Origin: Deltaproteobacteria bacterium
GTDB lineage: Bacteria; Desulfobacterota; Desulfomonilia; Desulfomonilales; Desulfomonilaceae
Length of the DNA stretch: 64,000 bases
Assembly (NCBI GenBank): GCA_023474025.1
Contig: JAMCYH010000130.1
Location: 1 to 64,000, forward strand
Direction: 5' to 3'
Every line of letters starts with the position of its first letter. The first letter of the stretch is position 1. The notes beneath the pieces were generated by a model. That model was not told the DNA's origin. It did not search any database and saw nothing but the letters and a program-made list of their open reading frames with translations. Shown piece after piece: positions 33,648 through 43,576 of the stretch. Both the position numbers and the translations under genes were made by a program.

Positions 33648-35486
33648 ATGAATGTCTTTCTAATTTTGATCGTTGTCATTACTTCTCTACTGTTAACTGT
33701 TACCCGGTCACCTGCGTGGGAGGTCAATCTTAAGGGTGATTGGTTATGGGTTTATGACTATTTCGACCAATACGGTCGCGCTGGTTTTTTTGGGACTTAT
33801 GACCAAACAAGTCAGGCTGACAACATTAACCCTGACGGGCCAAAATTCAACTCAATGAACTCATTTGTTGGTTTTAGAACCATTGACGGGGAACAGTATG
33901 GCCTTGTTACTGGAACAGACGCTTCTCTGCAGTGGATGAGAATGGAGTTCAGGCCTGAGATCAAAGTGACTCAGGCCATAACCTTTAGAGCCCTGTATCA
34001 GATCGGCTCTGGAGTCTCTCCTTATGGAGTGTATGCCAACAGCACCGCTATGGGCACGTACAATCCGATAGCGTCGGGGACATGGACTTATTGGGGGTTA
34101 ACGGCCCAAATCCCTTGGGGCTATTTGTCCGCTGGTAAACGTCCTCTAGTATGGGGGATGGGAGCGCTGTATGATCAGCGCAATGCGTCAACCGAGCCTC
34201 TTGGTATTACGGTGTTTTACGGCCCTTTCAAGGCCACGTTCGCCATACATCCGTGGCAAGGTCAGGCATGGATCAATTCCATGGCTGGTAGGAATGTTAT
34301 CAGTACTACCCTTGGCGCTGGACCTCAGAGCACACTCGACACTATGCCATCCGGCACAATTACATACAGACTATTCGACAATGATCGCAAACGCAATTTT
34401 CATCCGGTAATTTTGTTCGCATTCTCCACCGGCAATTACGATGCCGGGGTCGCATGGGAGTACATGGCAATTCACAATGGCCCAGGCGGAGCAAGCAACA
34501 ATGCGAACACCAAGATTGCAAGGACTTATGACGCTGTTTATGAGGATGGCTCAATTTACCTCAAATACAACAATGGAAAGTTTTTCTTCAACAACGAACT
34601 TGCCTGGTTCAGAAACGAGCAGCATGTCCAGCCAGGGGCTGAAAATGAACTTGATTATACGGACGGAGGTGGAAGTCGCTTCGCTCCATACTACAACGAA
34701 ACTTGGAAATATGTGGCGGAATGTGGCGTAATAGCGGGTCCTGCAAAGCTAAGTCTGTTTTATTCGTGGGCGCCTGGTCCTGACCGTCGCCATGGGGTCT
34801 GGATTAACAAGCAATCGTGGGAAAATGCCGCCAATGGATCAAATTTTGCCAGTACTCAAGCATTCCTTCCTTACAGCCTTCTGATGGGTTACCAGTATGG
34901 ATCTGGGCTGAACGCTATTGATAGGAACGGCGAGGGTTACATAACGGACGCATCGTCCCTAGCCGTAAGACTTGATTATGCTTTGGCTGCTAACCTGAAT
35001 ATTTATGGAACATTGGTTCACGCTACCAGAGTATCCAAAGGCTGGGGTTGGGGTTGTTTAGTCCCAACTTCTGACGGACCAAACGGCGGAGGAAGAGTCC
35101 TCTTGTTGGGTCAACAAGTAACCCCGGTAACCGGAGTAATTCTTACCGCTCCACAAAATGACTATCTGAATCCGGCTCCATCTATACCTGACGACTCACT
35201 CGGATGGGAAATTTCTTTTGGTCTCGATTGGAAGCTACTGGAGACCCTTACGGCAACGTTTCGAAGCGCCTATTGGCGTCCGGGCGAATGGTTCAAATAC
35301 GCCTGTGTGGACAAAAGTCTTGCGACAAAAGTTGAAAATATCCCACGACAAGGAACAGCCGTGGTTACATATATCAGCCCAAAATCTTCTTCGTTTTTTG
35401 CCGCCCCCGGTGGATGGGCTATCAACCCGAACCGGGAAATTGATCCGATCTATGGCTTTCAGGGAATGATTCAAATTTCTTTTTAG
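33648..35486 (+). CDS. Outer-membrane beta-barrel protein (porin-like)
   Basis: A 612-residue exported protein. The ATG at 33648 begins a clear signal peptide ending near SPAWEV; an earlier frame start adds 13 residues with no better site. The mature protein alternates polar and aromatic residues in strand-like stretches (GDWLWVYDYF, LQWMRMEFRP, FTLSV-like), with many Tyr, Trp and Gly, and ends in a C-terminal Phe (GMIQISF) as outer-membrane barrels do. It probably provides the outer-membrane pore for the compound taken up by the neighbouring carriers. I do not recognise a named family. Confidence 0.72.
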   Translation: MNVFLILIVVITSLLLTVTRSPAWEVNLKGDWLWVYDYFDQYGRAGFFGTYDQTSQADNINPDGPKFNSMNSFVGFRTIDGEQYGLVTGTDASLQWMRMEFRPEIKVTQAITFRALYQIGSGVSPYGVYANSTAMGTYNPIASGTWTYWGLTAQIPWGYLSAGKRPLVWGMGALYDQRNASTEPLGITVFYGPFKATFAIHPWQGQAWINSMAGRNVISTTLGAGPQSTLDTMPSGTITYRLFDNDRKRNFHPVILFAFSTGNYDAGVAWEYMAIHNGPGGASNNANTKIARTYDAVYEDGSIYLKYNNGKFFFNNELAWFRNEQHVQPGAENELDYTDGGGSRFAPYYNETWKYVAECGVIAGPAKLSLFYSWAPGPDRRHGVWINKQSWENAANGSNFASTQAFLPYSLLMGYQYGSGLNAIDRNGEGYITDASSLAVRLDYALAANLNIYGTLVHATRVSKGWGWGCLVPTSDGPNGGGRVLLLGQQVTPVTGVILTAPQNDYLNPAPSIPDDSLGWEISFGLDWKLLETLTATFRSAYWRPGEWFKYACVDKSLATKVENIPRQGTAVVTYISPKSSSFFAAPGGWAINPNREIDPIYGFQGMIQISF

Positions 35487-35701
35487 ATCGCGATCCGGAT
35501 GGGATAACTCCTCAGAAAGCTATCAACACATCCTGTCTCTTCAAATAAACTATGGACGCACTGAAAACTCATCTAAAAAGGCGGACCGTCTATCTTTAAA
35601 CCTTACTCGAAGAAAACGGGGCATAAAGGCTGTTTAGACGCTCTATAAGCAGCGCAACACTTGAGACCCACGTTTTTTTACCGGAGCACTGGCGCCAAAT
35701 A

Positions 35702-35715
35702 TGCTACATGTAGCA
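35702..35715. promoter_or_regulatory. Palindrome, candidate enhancer-binding site
   Basis: TGCTACATGTAGCA is a perfect 14-base palindrome lying about 150 bases upstream of the sigma-54 promoter match, a usual distance for activator sites. Confidence 0.45.
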
Positions 35716-35856
35716 GTTATGATACTATATTGAAAACAACTTTCCTGAGAATTATAAATCCTGTTTCCTCAAGGCGCATTGACTGAAGTCTGATTATTTC
35801 GGCGGTTATTCAAGATATTAGAACTTTGGTTGCTCTCATCTTCATAAATTAGGGAA

Positions 35857-35874
35857 TTGGTACAAAAATTGCTT
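35857..35874 (+). promoter_or_regulatory. Sigma-54 promoter for SDR (and possibly Liv) genes
   Basis: TTGGTACAAAAATTGCTT matches TTGGCAC-N5-TTGCTT except for one base, with GG and GC ten bases apart. It faces the SDR start about 50 bases downstream. Confidence 0.65.
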
Positions 35875-35923
35875 CTACTTAAATACAGGTCAGTCTATAT
35901 CAGATGGAGGTTGGCAAGCCACG

Positions 35924-36766
35924 ATGGACATCATTAGTGAACCAAAAATAAGAAAAGAAGAAGTCCTTGTGCTAGTGGATGACGATTTCAATCCCAGGAA
36001 CGTCTGTATAGTTACCGGCGCAGCGGCAGGTATTGGGAGAGCCACAGCAGTAGCCGCAGCGGCAAACAGTATCATGACAGTTGGCCTCGATATAAACGAA
36101 GAAGAAGGAAAAAAGACCGAACAAATGGCCCACGACATGGGCGGCAAAATGGTATTCATCAAGACAGACCTTACTCGTGACGAAGAGATTAAATATGCCG
36201 TAACAGAAGCCGCAAAGCTTGGCCAAATCAAATACGTCGCCAATATAGCAGGTGTTCAGCATATTGATCCTGTAGATAAATTTCCCATGGAGCAGTATGA
36301 TCTGATGCAAACGATGATGCTTAGGGCGCCATTTTATATTTCCCAACTTACGATACCGTACATGAAAAAAAGCGCTTCCGGTTGTGGGGCAATTGGTAAC
36401 ATGTCGTCAGTTCACGGACACATATGCACTATGAACAAACCTGTATATAACATAACAAAATTTGGCTTACGCGCTCTGTCCCAATCTATTTCCGCCGAAG
36501 GAGACGGTAAAATAAGGTCTTTCACTGTGAGTACCGGTTATGTCAAAACCAATTTGGTCCTTAAACAAGTGCCGGATCAGGCTGAGCAGCGTGGAATTAC
36601 GCCTGAGGAAGTCATCAAAGATGTCATGAAGGGAAAATCCAGGGTGAAGGAAATGATGTCACCGATAGAAGCAGGGAACCTTTTCATTTTTGGTTTTTCC
36701 CGCTTTGCCAAATATCTTGTAGGTGGGGATCTTCTGTTCGATGGGGGCATGGTGCTCACTTATTAA
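35924..36766 (+). CDS. Short-chain dehydrogenase (3-hydroxybutyrate dehydrogenase-like)
   Basis: A 280-residue SDR. After an unusual N-terminal extension of about 25 residues comes the NAD-binding motif TGAAAGIGRA (about 32-41). Catalytic residues are the Ser in NMSSVHGH and the YNITK Tyr/Lys pair. The C-terminal GGDLLFDGGMVLTY matches SDR dimer or tetramer tails. It should oxidise a secondary alcohol or reduce a ketone using NAD(H), perhaps a 3-hydroxy acid. A sigma-54 promoter lies immediately upstream, and the binding-protein gene follows 209 bases later. Confidence 0.85.
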   Translation: MDIISEPKIRKEEVLVLVDDDFNPRNVCIVTGAAAGIGRATAVAAAANSIMTVGLDINEEEGKKTEQMAHDMGGKMVFIKTDLTRDEEIKYAVTEAAKLGQIKYVANIAGVQHIDPVDKFPMEQYDLMQTMMLRAPFYISQLTIPYMKKSASGCGAIGNMSSVHGHICTMNKPVYNITKFGLRALSQSISAEGDGKIRSFTVSTGYVKTNLVLKQVPDQAEQRGITPEEVIKDVMKGKSRVKEMMSPIEAGNLFIFGFSRFAKYLVGGDLLFDGGMVLTY

Positions 36767-36975
36767 GTAGTGTCAATTGTAGCCAATTTGGAACACTTAA
36801 AAAATCTTCCTGTTGTGCGCAGAAAGATGCTCACGCGATATATAGGATCGATTACCCGAGTCTAAATGGCATCTTAAAGGTAATGGTTTTCCTCCTGTCG
36901 AGGAATTTTTGAAACCTTGGTAAACTCAAAATCAACGGGCCACAGCCCAAAATCTTTAAACTCGGAGGGGTATTA

Positions 36976-38205
36976 ATGGAACACGGTAAATGGAGAGTCT
37001 TGCTAGCGTTGACATTGATCATGTTCTCAGGCTTTTTTCTGGCCAGTTCCAGCGCGTCAGCCGCCGATGTGATCAAACTTGGTTTTATCGCGGACGTTTC
37101 TGGGATCGGAGCGCCATTCTACAAATCTCAAAAAGCCGGCCTCGACATGTTCATTGAAGAAATTAATGCAGCCGGTGGAATTCTCGGAAAGAAGCTTGAA
37201 CTAGTGGTGCGTGACGCACAGTTGAAGCCTGATGTTGGCGCGAACATGGCCCGAGAGCTAATTCTGAGTGAAAAATGCGAATTCTTGATTGGGCCGACCA
37301 GTAGCGCTGTCGCTTTGGCTGTTTCCAAGGTGTCCAAAGAGTTTAAGAAAGTCATTTTCTTCCACACGTCCAATGCGGAAGCTCTTACCACGACCAATTT
37401 TCAGCCTTACATGTTCCAGGTTGTTCCCAATACAGGAATCGAAGGCCGAGGGATGGCTCTAGTGCTATCCAAGAAGCCATACAAAAAGTACAGCCTTATT
37501 GGGCCGGATTATGCCTACGGACATGATCAGTTAGACAGTTTTACCAAGGAAATGGCGAAACGACGGCCGGATGTTAAGATCCTCGACACCGTATGGGTCA
37601 AGTTGGGGGAGTCCAATTTTTCTACTTTTATCCCAACGTTACTGGCCAAGAAACCGGAGGCAATCTATGCCGCATTTTGGGGAGGCCAGCTAAGCGCTTT
37701 TATTAAACAGGCGAAGCCATATGGCGTATTTAAGCAGGCCCCAGTAAGCTCTCTTTATGACCTTGACATGTTGCGAGCAACGGGCCTGGACATGCCGGAA
37801 GGACTTACTGGCTACGCTCGAGCTCCTTTCTATGCTATCGATACACCCCAAATGAAGGCATTCGTCAAGAAATACCATGAGAAATTCAAAGAATGGCCGG
37901 CAGATTGGGCAATCATGGCATATGACGGAATGACCGCCCTGACTCAAGCAATAAAAGAGGCCAAAAGCGCGGAGTCTGAACAGGTCGTCAAAGTGCTTGG
38001 CGGGCTCAAGTTCAACTCATTGAGAGGCGAACGATATATCCGACCCGTTGATCATATGGCTAATGTCGGTATCTATGCGGGTGTCACAGCGAAATCGCCA
38101 GAACACAAACATTTTCTGATCATGAAAGACGTTAAGGAAGTGCCTGCCGAAGAGGTATGGCTCTCGGTAGAAGAAGTCAAGAAACTTCAAGCGGAACAGA
38201 AATAA
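36976..38205 (+). CDS. livK: Branched-chain-amino-acid-type ABC periplasmic binding protein
   Basis: A 409-residue LivK-family protein with a classical signal peptide (about 1-30, ending in SASA). The mature part has family features: KLGFIADVSGIGAPFYKSQKAGLDMFIEEINAAGGILGKKLELVVRDAQ at the start and FLIGPTSSAVALAVS. The family binds amino acids, amides, aromatic acids or other small carboxylates, so the name does not fix the substrate. GGAGGGG sits upstream of the ATG. It heads a complete five-gene importer. Confidence 0.88.
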   Translation: MEHGKWRVLLALTLIMFSGFFLASSSASAADVIKLGFIADVSGIGAPFYKSQKAGLDMFIEEINAAGGILGKKLELVVRDAQLKPDVGANMARELILSEKCEFLIGPTSSAVALAVSKVSKEFKKVIFFHTSNAEALTTTNFQPYMFQVVPNTGIEGRGMALVLSKKPYKKYSLIGPDYAYGHDQLDSFTKEMAKRRPDVKILDTVWVKLGESNFSTFIPTLLAKKPEAIYAAFWGGQLSAFIKQAKPYGVFKQAPVSSLYDLDMLRATGLDMPEGLTGYARAPFYAIDTPQMKAFVKKYHEKFKEWPADWAIMAYDGMTALTQAIKEAKSAESEQVVKVLGGLKFNSLRGERYIRPVDHMANVGIYAGVTAKSPEHKHFLIMKDVKEVPAEEVWLSVEEVKKLQAEQK

Positions 38206-38307
38206 AATTGTTGCAGGGGTGGCCTTAGACCTGATTTGTTGTGCCGGAACTGAAGGCTACCCCAACAACTTACGGTATTAATCCTATCTCATCGCCGAGC
38301 AAGAAAC

Positions 38308-39192
38308 ATGACATGGCAATTATTCATATTCATGTTGATAAACGGCCTCTGCCAGGGGATGCTCCTTTTCATCATAGCGTCAGGGCTGTCACTTGTGTTT
38401 GGTGTCCTGAGGGTTATCAACTTTGCCCATGGTTCGCTCTACATGATTGGGGCTTTTCTGGCTTATTCCCTGTCCACCCTTTTGTCCGGGGAGTCTCTAC
38501 TAGGATTTTTGATCCTCCTTTTGGTAATTCCTCCTGCAATCGCAATAATAGGATTTGTTCTCGAAGTGACGCTCTTTCGACGGGTCTATCGTGAAGAACA
38601 CCTTCTGCAATTACTGCTAACTTATGCGCTGGTACTCATTTTGGACGACTCAGTCAGGGTAATTTGGGGAGGTGATCCACGAAGTGTCACGAGACCTGAT
38701 CTGCTAGCCGGTTCGGTAGATGTTATGGGCATGGCATTACCCTCGTATAATGTTTTTATTTTGGTGATTGGTCCTTTGATAGCGTTTGGGATGTGGTTCC
38801 TGCTTTATAGGACCCGTACTGGCAACGTGATTAGGGCTGCAGTTTCGTTCCCTGATACGTTGGGCGCCTTGGGAGTGAACGTTTCCTGGGTAATGACATC
38901 CACCTTTATGTTGGGATGCTGGCTAGCCGGGTTGGGCGGTGTTCTGACTGCGGCCCTCTCGAATATCGACCTTGGTATTGGTATGGAAAAAATTATTGAG
39001 TGCTTCGCTGTGGTTGTAATCGGTGGATTGGGAAGTGTGGGTGGGGCTCTGTTAGGATCGCTTATTATTGGAACCGGCCTGACCTTTTTCCAATTGCCTT
39101 TCGGCCGGTGGGCGCTGGTTTTTCCTTACGCGTTGATGGCACTGGTGCTGGTTATCAGGCCTTGGGGCCTATTTGGAAAACCCGAACGATAA
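38308..39192 (+). CDS. livH: Branched-chain-amino-acid-type ABC permease
   Basis: A 294-residue inner-membrane permease with about eight hydrophobic helices. The N-terminal GLSLVFGVLRVINFAHGSLYM stretch and the GLGSVGGALLGSLIIG loop are typical of LivH. It pairs with LivM to form the channel. It starts 102 bases after the binding-protein gene and ends 24 bases before livM. The ribosome site is weak. Confidence 0.92.
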   Translation: MTWQLFIFMLINGLCQGMLLFIIASGLSLVFGVLRVINFAHGSLYMIGAFLAYSLSTLLSGESLLGFLILLLVIPPAIAIIGFVLEVTLFRRVYREEHLLQLLLTYALVLILDDSVRVIWGGDPRSVTRPDLLAGSVDVMGMALPSYNVFILVIGPLIAFGMWFLLYRTRTGNVIRAAVSFPDTLGALGVNVSWVMTSTFMLGCWLAGLGGVLTAALSNIDLGIGMEKIIECFAVVVIGGLGSVGGALLGSLIIGTGLTFFQLPFGRWALVFPYALMALVLVIRPWGLFGKPER

Positions 39193-39216
39193 ATCAGGAA
39201 AAGGCTGAATGGCGCA

Positions 39217-40185
39217 ATGGATCACATGACGTCCTCTTCTAGAACGCAGTGGATCTCTGGAATTACCCTGATAGTGATTCTTTTTGTTCTTCCAGTTTTT
39301 TTGAACGAATTTGGCAGGACGGGAGAATATTGGATATGGGTGTCTACGGAAATGATCATTATGGCGCTCTTTGCCATGAGCTTGAACCTGATCCTTGGGT
39401 TCGGAGGAATGGTCAGTTTTGGCCACGCGGCATTTTTCGGCGTTGGAGCCTATACTGTGGCATTGTTAACGAAAAAGGCCGATTTGCCATTATTTCTCGC
39501 TCTTGCTGCCGCTCCTTTTACAGCCGCAATTACGGCCGCAATAGTGGGGTGGTTTTGTGTTAGGCTTCTGGGACTTTACTTTGCCATTCTAACTCTTGCG
39601 TTTGGGCAGCTCCTCTACATGATTGTTTTTCAGTGGTACACATTCACCGGAGGAGATGATGGTATTCTTGGGATTCCAAGACCGGAGATTCTTGGTCCGA
39701 CAAATTTCTACTGGTTTTGTCTGGTACTGTTTCTAATCTGTTTCTTTGTTATGAAGATGATTGTTAGTTCATCTTTTGGTCTAAGTATCAAGACAATAAG
39801 AGAAAACATGGAGCGGGCCAAGTTTATTGGAATCAATGTCAGGCGATACCAACTGCTCAATTTTATAATTGCAGGGGCCTTTGCTGGTCTTGCTGGAGGG
39901 ATGCTTGCAGAGCTTAACAGGTTTGCTCAACCCGACTTTCTTCATTGGAGCAAATCAGCCGAACCTATACTGGCAAGCCTGGTTGGAGGAATGTACTCGC
40001 TGGCCGGACCGGCAATAGGATCTACCGTTCTAATTTTTCTCAAAATATTCCTGCAGCAGATCCACCCGTCTATGGTTGAACTGTGGGCAATAGTGCTGGG
40101 AGCGGCGATCCTGGTTGTGGTGCTTTTCGCTCCTTCCGGCCTGGTGGGGCTTTATCAGAATATCTACAAGAAGTTCCAGTCATGA
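39217..40185 (+). CDS. livM: Branched-chain-amino-acid-type ABC permease
   Basis: A 322-residue inner-membrane permease with around nine helices. LNLILGFGGMVSFGHAAFFGVGAYT and the FTGGDDGI loop are typical of LivM, and the AEPILASLVGGMYSLAGPAIGS segment is the ATPase-contact region. It is the second half of the transmembrane channel. Two ATGs lie close together at the N-terminus, so the start could be nine bases further in. Confidence 0.92.
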   Translation: MDHMTSSSRTQWISGITLIVILFVLPVFLNEFGRTGEYWIWVSTEMIIMALFAMSLNLILGFGGMVSFGHAAFFGVGAYTVALLTKKADLPLFLALAAAPFTAAITAAIVGWFCVRLLGLYFAILTLAFGQLLYMIVFQWYTFTGGDDGILGIPRPEILGPTNFYWFCLVLFLICFFVMKMIVSSSFGLSIKTIRENMERAKFIGINVRRYQLLNFIIAGAFAGLAGGMLAELNRFAQPDFLHWSKSAEPILASLVGGMYSLAGPAIGSTVLIFLKIFLQQIHPSMVELWAIVLGAAILVVVLFAPSGLVGLYQNIYKKFQS

Positions 40186-40216
40186 ATTTTCCCATAAAAT
40201 GGAGTGTGAATTCCAA

Positions 40217-40972
40217 ATGGCGACCCCGATTCTGAGTATCGAGAACCTCTCCAAATCGTTCGAAGGGAACCAGATTTTTAGCAACGTAAGTTTTTCTGTG
40301 GATCAGGGAGAGCTGAGCGCGATCATAGGCCCCAACGGCGCGGGCAAGACAACGCTTTTCAATTTAATCACTGGGGCTCTAGTGCCGGACGAAGGGAAGA
40401 TCATTTTCCAAGGCCGGAACATAGTTGGCATGGAGCCTTTTGATATCGTAAGGTTAGGTATGGCCAGGGCCTTCCAGAGGACCAACATCTTTCCAAAAAT
40501 GACAGTCCTTGAGAATATTGTTATTACTATTATTACTAGACTCAAGGGAAACCTTCGCTTTGTTAAACCCTGGAACAGCTCGAGAAAAATTGAGCGGCAA
40601 GCGTTTGGTATCCTGGAAAGCGTCGGGTTGGCAGATAAAGCCCATCAACTAAGCGGGACCCTGGCTCATGGGAACCAGAAGCGCCTGGATATCGGGGTGG
40701 CGTTGGCCCTGGAACCGAAATTGCTCCTTCTTGATGAGCCGGTAGCCGGAATGAGCCCGGATGAAAGGTGGGAAACAGTTGAATTGATTAAGGAGCTGTG
40801 GAACGAGATGAGCATCACCATGGTTTTCATAGAACATGACATGGATATAGTATTTGGTATTTCTCAAAAAGTAAGGGTCTTGTGTTACAAGAGCCTGCTG
40901 GCCCAAGGCCCCCCAAGTGAGATTTCGGCAAATAAACAGGTAATTGAGGCTTACCTTGGGGAAGAGGTGTAA
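40217..40972 (+). CDS. livG: Branched-chain-amino-acid-type ABC ATPase
   Basis: A 252-residue ATPase beginning at ATPILSIENLSKSF. An open frame reaches back into livM but homology starts at this ATG. Walker A is GPNGAGKTT, and Walker B LLLLDEPVAGM. The signature loop is altered: where ABC ATPases have LSGGQ, this reads LAHGNQKRLDIGVAL, a variant that is common in LivG proteins as LSYGQQR. It works as a heterodimer with LivF, whose gene begins two bases after this one. Confidence 0.9.
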   Translation: MATPILSIENLSKSFEGNQIFSNVSFSVDQGELSAIIGPNGAGKTTLFNLITGALVPDEGKIIFQGRNIVGMEPFDIVRLGMARAFQRTNIFPKMTVLENIVITIITRLKGNLRFVKPWNSSRKIERQAFGILESVGLADKAHQLSGTLAHGNQKRLDIGVALALEPKLLLLDEPVAGMSPDERWETVELIKELWNEMSITMVFIEHDMDIVFGISQKVRVLCYKSLLAQGPPSEISANKQVIEAYLGEEV

Positions 40973-40974
40973 CC

Positions 40975-41676
40975 ATGCTTCTGGATGTCCAAGGTATTAA
41001 CACATATTATGGTTTAAGCCATATACTCTTTGATGTTTCCCTTCAAGTCGACAGAGGGGAAGTGGTTGTCTTGTTGGGGCGAAACGGCGCAGGTAAGACC
41101 ACTACCATGCGCAGCGTTATGGGACTTACATCGCCCAAAAGCGGCACGGTTGTCTTCAATGGGCATGATGTGACCGGAATGGTACCGTACAAGATCGCTA
41201 GACTAGGCATTGGATTTGTGCCTGAAGATCGAAGGATCTTTCCTGACCTAACTGTCCGGGCCAACCTGGAAGTAGGTTTGCGAAAGTCAAAAGGGAGTAC
41301 AAATTGGACAATTGAACGTATTTACGAAATTTTTCCGAGATTGGAAGAGCTTGCCAACCGCCGCGGTGGAAATTTAAGTGGTGGAGAACAGCAGATGCTG
41401 ACAATTTCACGTACGTTAATGGGTAACCCTGATCTCATACTGCTTGATGAACCGTCCGAAGGCCTTGCGCCCATAATTGTCAAAGTACTTGGGGATTTCA
41501 TTGATCTCCTGAAACGGGAGGGAACAACTGTTCTTTTATCTGAACAGAATGTCAGGTTTTCACTCAAACACTCTGATCGTGCTTATATTGTGGATAATGG
41601 CCACATTAAATATCATGGTACTATTGAGGAACTCGAGAAAAATGAGGATGTGAAAAAGCGTTACCTTGCAGTATGA
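40975..41676 (+). CDS. livF: Branched-chain-amino-acid-type ABC ATPase
   Basis: A 233-residue ATPase with Walker A GRNGAGKTT, signature NLSGGEQQMLTISR and Walker B LILLDEPSEGLAP, the last being a LivF hallmark. It completes the LivKHMGF importer. Its last 16 bases overlap the end of the convergent acyl-CoA synthetase gene. Confidence 0.94.
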   Translation: MLLDVQGINTYYGLSHILFDVSLQVDRGEVVVLLGRNGAGKTTTMRSVMGLTSPKSGTVVFNGHDVTGMVPYKIARLGIGFVPEDRRIFPDLTVRANLEVGLRKSKGSTNWTIERIYEIFPRLEELANRRGGNLSGGEQQMLTISRTLMGNPDLILLDEPSEGLAPIIVKVLGDFIDLLKREGTTVLLSEQNVRFSLKHSDRAYIVDNGHIKYHGTIEELEKNEDVKKRYLAV

Positions 41677-43313
41677 GCTTTGTTAGCCGTGCGTTCAACT
41701 TCCAATCTCTTTAATTCCTTACGCATGATTTTCCCCGTGGCTGTTTTGGGAAGATCCTCGATAAACTCTATTTTTCGAGGAAATTCATGAGCTGCCAGTC
41801 TTACCTTGACAAACTCCTTGATTTCCTGTTCCAAAGCACTGCTCGGATTTACGCCATCTTTTAATACAATGAAGGCTTTTATTATTTCAGTTCGGACTTG
41901 ATCCGGGACTCCGACTACAGCGACCATGCTCACAGAAGGATGTTTAATTATGCAATCTTCGATCTCAGCCGGTCCGATTCTGTAGCCGCCGCTGGTAATC
42001 ACATCATCCTTTCTTCCCACGAACCAGAAATAGCCATCTTCATCCATTTTAGCCAAATCTCCGGTAAGAAGCCATTCCCCCTTAAATTTATTCTTTGTAG
42101 CTTCATCATTGTTCCAGTATCGAAGAAACATTACGGGATCAGGGCTTTTCACGGCTATTTCGCCAACTTCTCCTACGGGCGAAAGTTGCCCCGATTCATC
42201 TACTATCCTAAGTGTATGTCCTGGAACGGGTTTTCCCATGGAGCCCGGACGGATTTTCATGATTTCAGAGCAGTTAGCTACAAGCAAATTAGCCTCGGTT
42301 TGGCCATAAAATTCGTTAATCGTTATTCCAAAAACCGATTTGGCCCACTCTAGCAGCCCAGTTCCCAATGTTTCACCACCACAACCGATCGACCTCATTT
42401 GCAAATTGTAACGGCCGCGAGGATCTGGCGCCTGACGCATAAGTTTCAGAGCTGTAGGTGGCATAAAGGCGTTTCGTATCCGGTGCTTGGCAATCAAGTG
42501 AAAGGCTTCGTCGGGGTCGAACTTTCTGGCGCGATATGCTACAACCGGTACGCCATGGCTCCAACTCGGGAAAAGAACATCTATTAGGCCTCCAATCCAG
42601 GCCCAATCAGCAGGCGTCCAGAACAAATCATCCTTTTGTGGGAAAAAATTATGGGGGAGTTCTACACCCGGAAGGTGGCCTAGCAATACTCGATGGGCAT
42701 GAAGGGCCCCTTTGGGTGGTCCTGTGGTCCCTGATGTGTAGATGATCAGCGCCGGATCATCCACTTTGGTCATGACTGATTGAAAGACAGATGAACCTTT
42801 CTCGATAAGCGTCCAAAAGTCCACGATCCGGTCACCGCTATACTTGTCAATGACAAAAACCCATTTCAAGTCTGGTAGGTTATCCCGAATTTCGAGGATT
42901 TTGTGGATGTTGGCCTTATCTGTGATCACTGCGTAGGCGCCGCTGTCGAAAAGTCTATATTCAAGAGCTTCAACCCCGAACAACGTGAAAAGAGGAATAG
43001 CTATCGCTCCAAGTTTGTACGCCGCAATATGAGCTAGAGCTGTTTCAGGGCCCTGCCCAAGCAATATACCCAGGCGATGGCCTTTAGAAACACCATAATT
43101 CCTGAGTCCATTGGCCAGCTTGTTTGAAATGTCCCTGAATTCCCTAAATGTCCATTTTCGCGGTTCTCCTGAACCTGTTTCATGAATCAAAGCAAGGCGA
43201 TCGGAATCTGAGGCCCATTTGTCGCATATATCTATCGCTATGTTGTAAAACTCTGGAATTTCCCACTGAAAAGTTTTTAAAATGTCATCATAACTATTTG
43301 AGCGCTTTAACAT
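41661..43313 (-). CDS. AMP-forming acyl-CoA synthetase
   Basis: A 550-residue ligase of the acetyl-/medium-chain acyl-CoA synthetase group. The AMP-binding P-loop IIYTSGTTGPPKG lies near 190, NEFYGQTE near 340, GEWLLTGDLAKMDEDGYFWFVGRKDD near 420 and the C-terminal acceptor lysine in TATGKIMRKEL near 530. It activates a carboxylic acid to its CoA thioester with ATP. The LLEWAKSVFGITINEFYGQTE context is closest to the AcsA/medium-chain group, but the acid cannot be named. AGGAG precedes the ATG by five bases. The gene converges on livF, and it could activate the acid imported by the Liv system. Confidence 0.92.
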   Translation of the reverse strand: MLKRSNSYDDILKTFQWEIPEFYNIAIDICDKWASDSDRLALIHETGSGEPRKWTFREFRDISNKLANGLRNYGVSKGHRLGILLGQGPETALAHIAAYKLGAIAIPLFTLFGVEALEYRLFDSGAYAVITDKANIHKILEIRDNLPDLKWVFVIDKYSGDRIVDFWTLIEKGSSVFQSVMTKVDDPALIIYTSGTTGPPKGALHAHRVLLGHLPGVELPHNFFPQKDDLFWTPADWAWIGGLIDVLFPSWSHGVPVVAYRARKFDPDEAFHLIAKHRIRNAFMPPTALKLMRQAPDPRGRYNLQMRSIGCGGETLGTGLLEWAKSVFGITINEFYGQTEANLLVANCSEIMKIRPGSMGKPVPGHTLRIVDESGQLSPVGEVGEIAVKSPDPVMFLRYWNNDEATKNKFKGEWLLTGDLAKMDEDGYFWFVGRKDDVITSGGYRIGPAEIEDCIIKHPSVSMVAVVGVPDQVRTEIIKAFIVLKDGVNPSSALEQEIKEFVKVRLAAHEFPRKIEFIEDLPKTATGKIMRKELKRLEVERTANKAHTAR

Positions 43314-43576
43314 AATATCTCCTAATTCCTACTTTAAAATACTGGAAAAGCATGGCGCTGCCGCTTCTAAAAAAAATTTAGTGGACACCAGTTGTAATAA
43401 TAGACTAAAAGTCATGATAAACTGTAACATGGTATCTGATAAAGGGGTTTTGGATAAGGTAGACGCATGGATATACAAGATTATAATTTCAACAAAACTG
43501 CAACCCTTTCAATGCCTTTAGATTTATTTAAGGAATTATTCGAACAACTCTTATTTTTTGTTACGGTTAAAGCTAC

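Larger units (their letters stand above)
35487..35923. other. Control region upstream of SDR and Liv genes
   Basis: No gene visible. It holds a perfect 14-base palindrome and, about 150 bases downstream, a strong sigma-54 promoter match, the typical layout of an enhancer-activated promoter. Confidence 0.6.

Noticed and set aside
40115-40216. 34-residue N-terminal extension of livG
   Set aside because: It overlaps livM in another frame and lies outside the conserved ATPase region.
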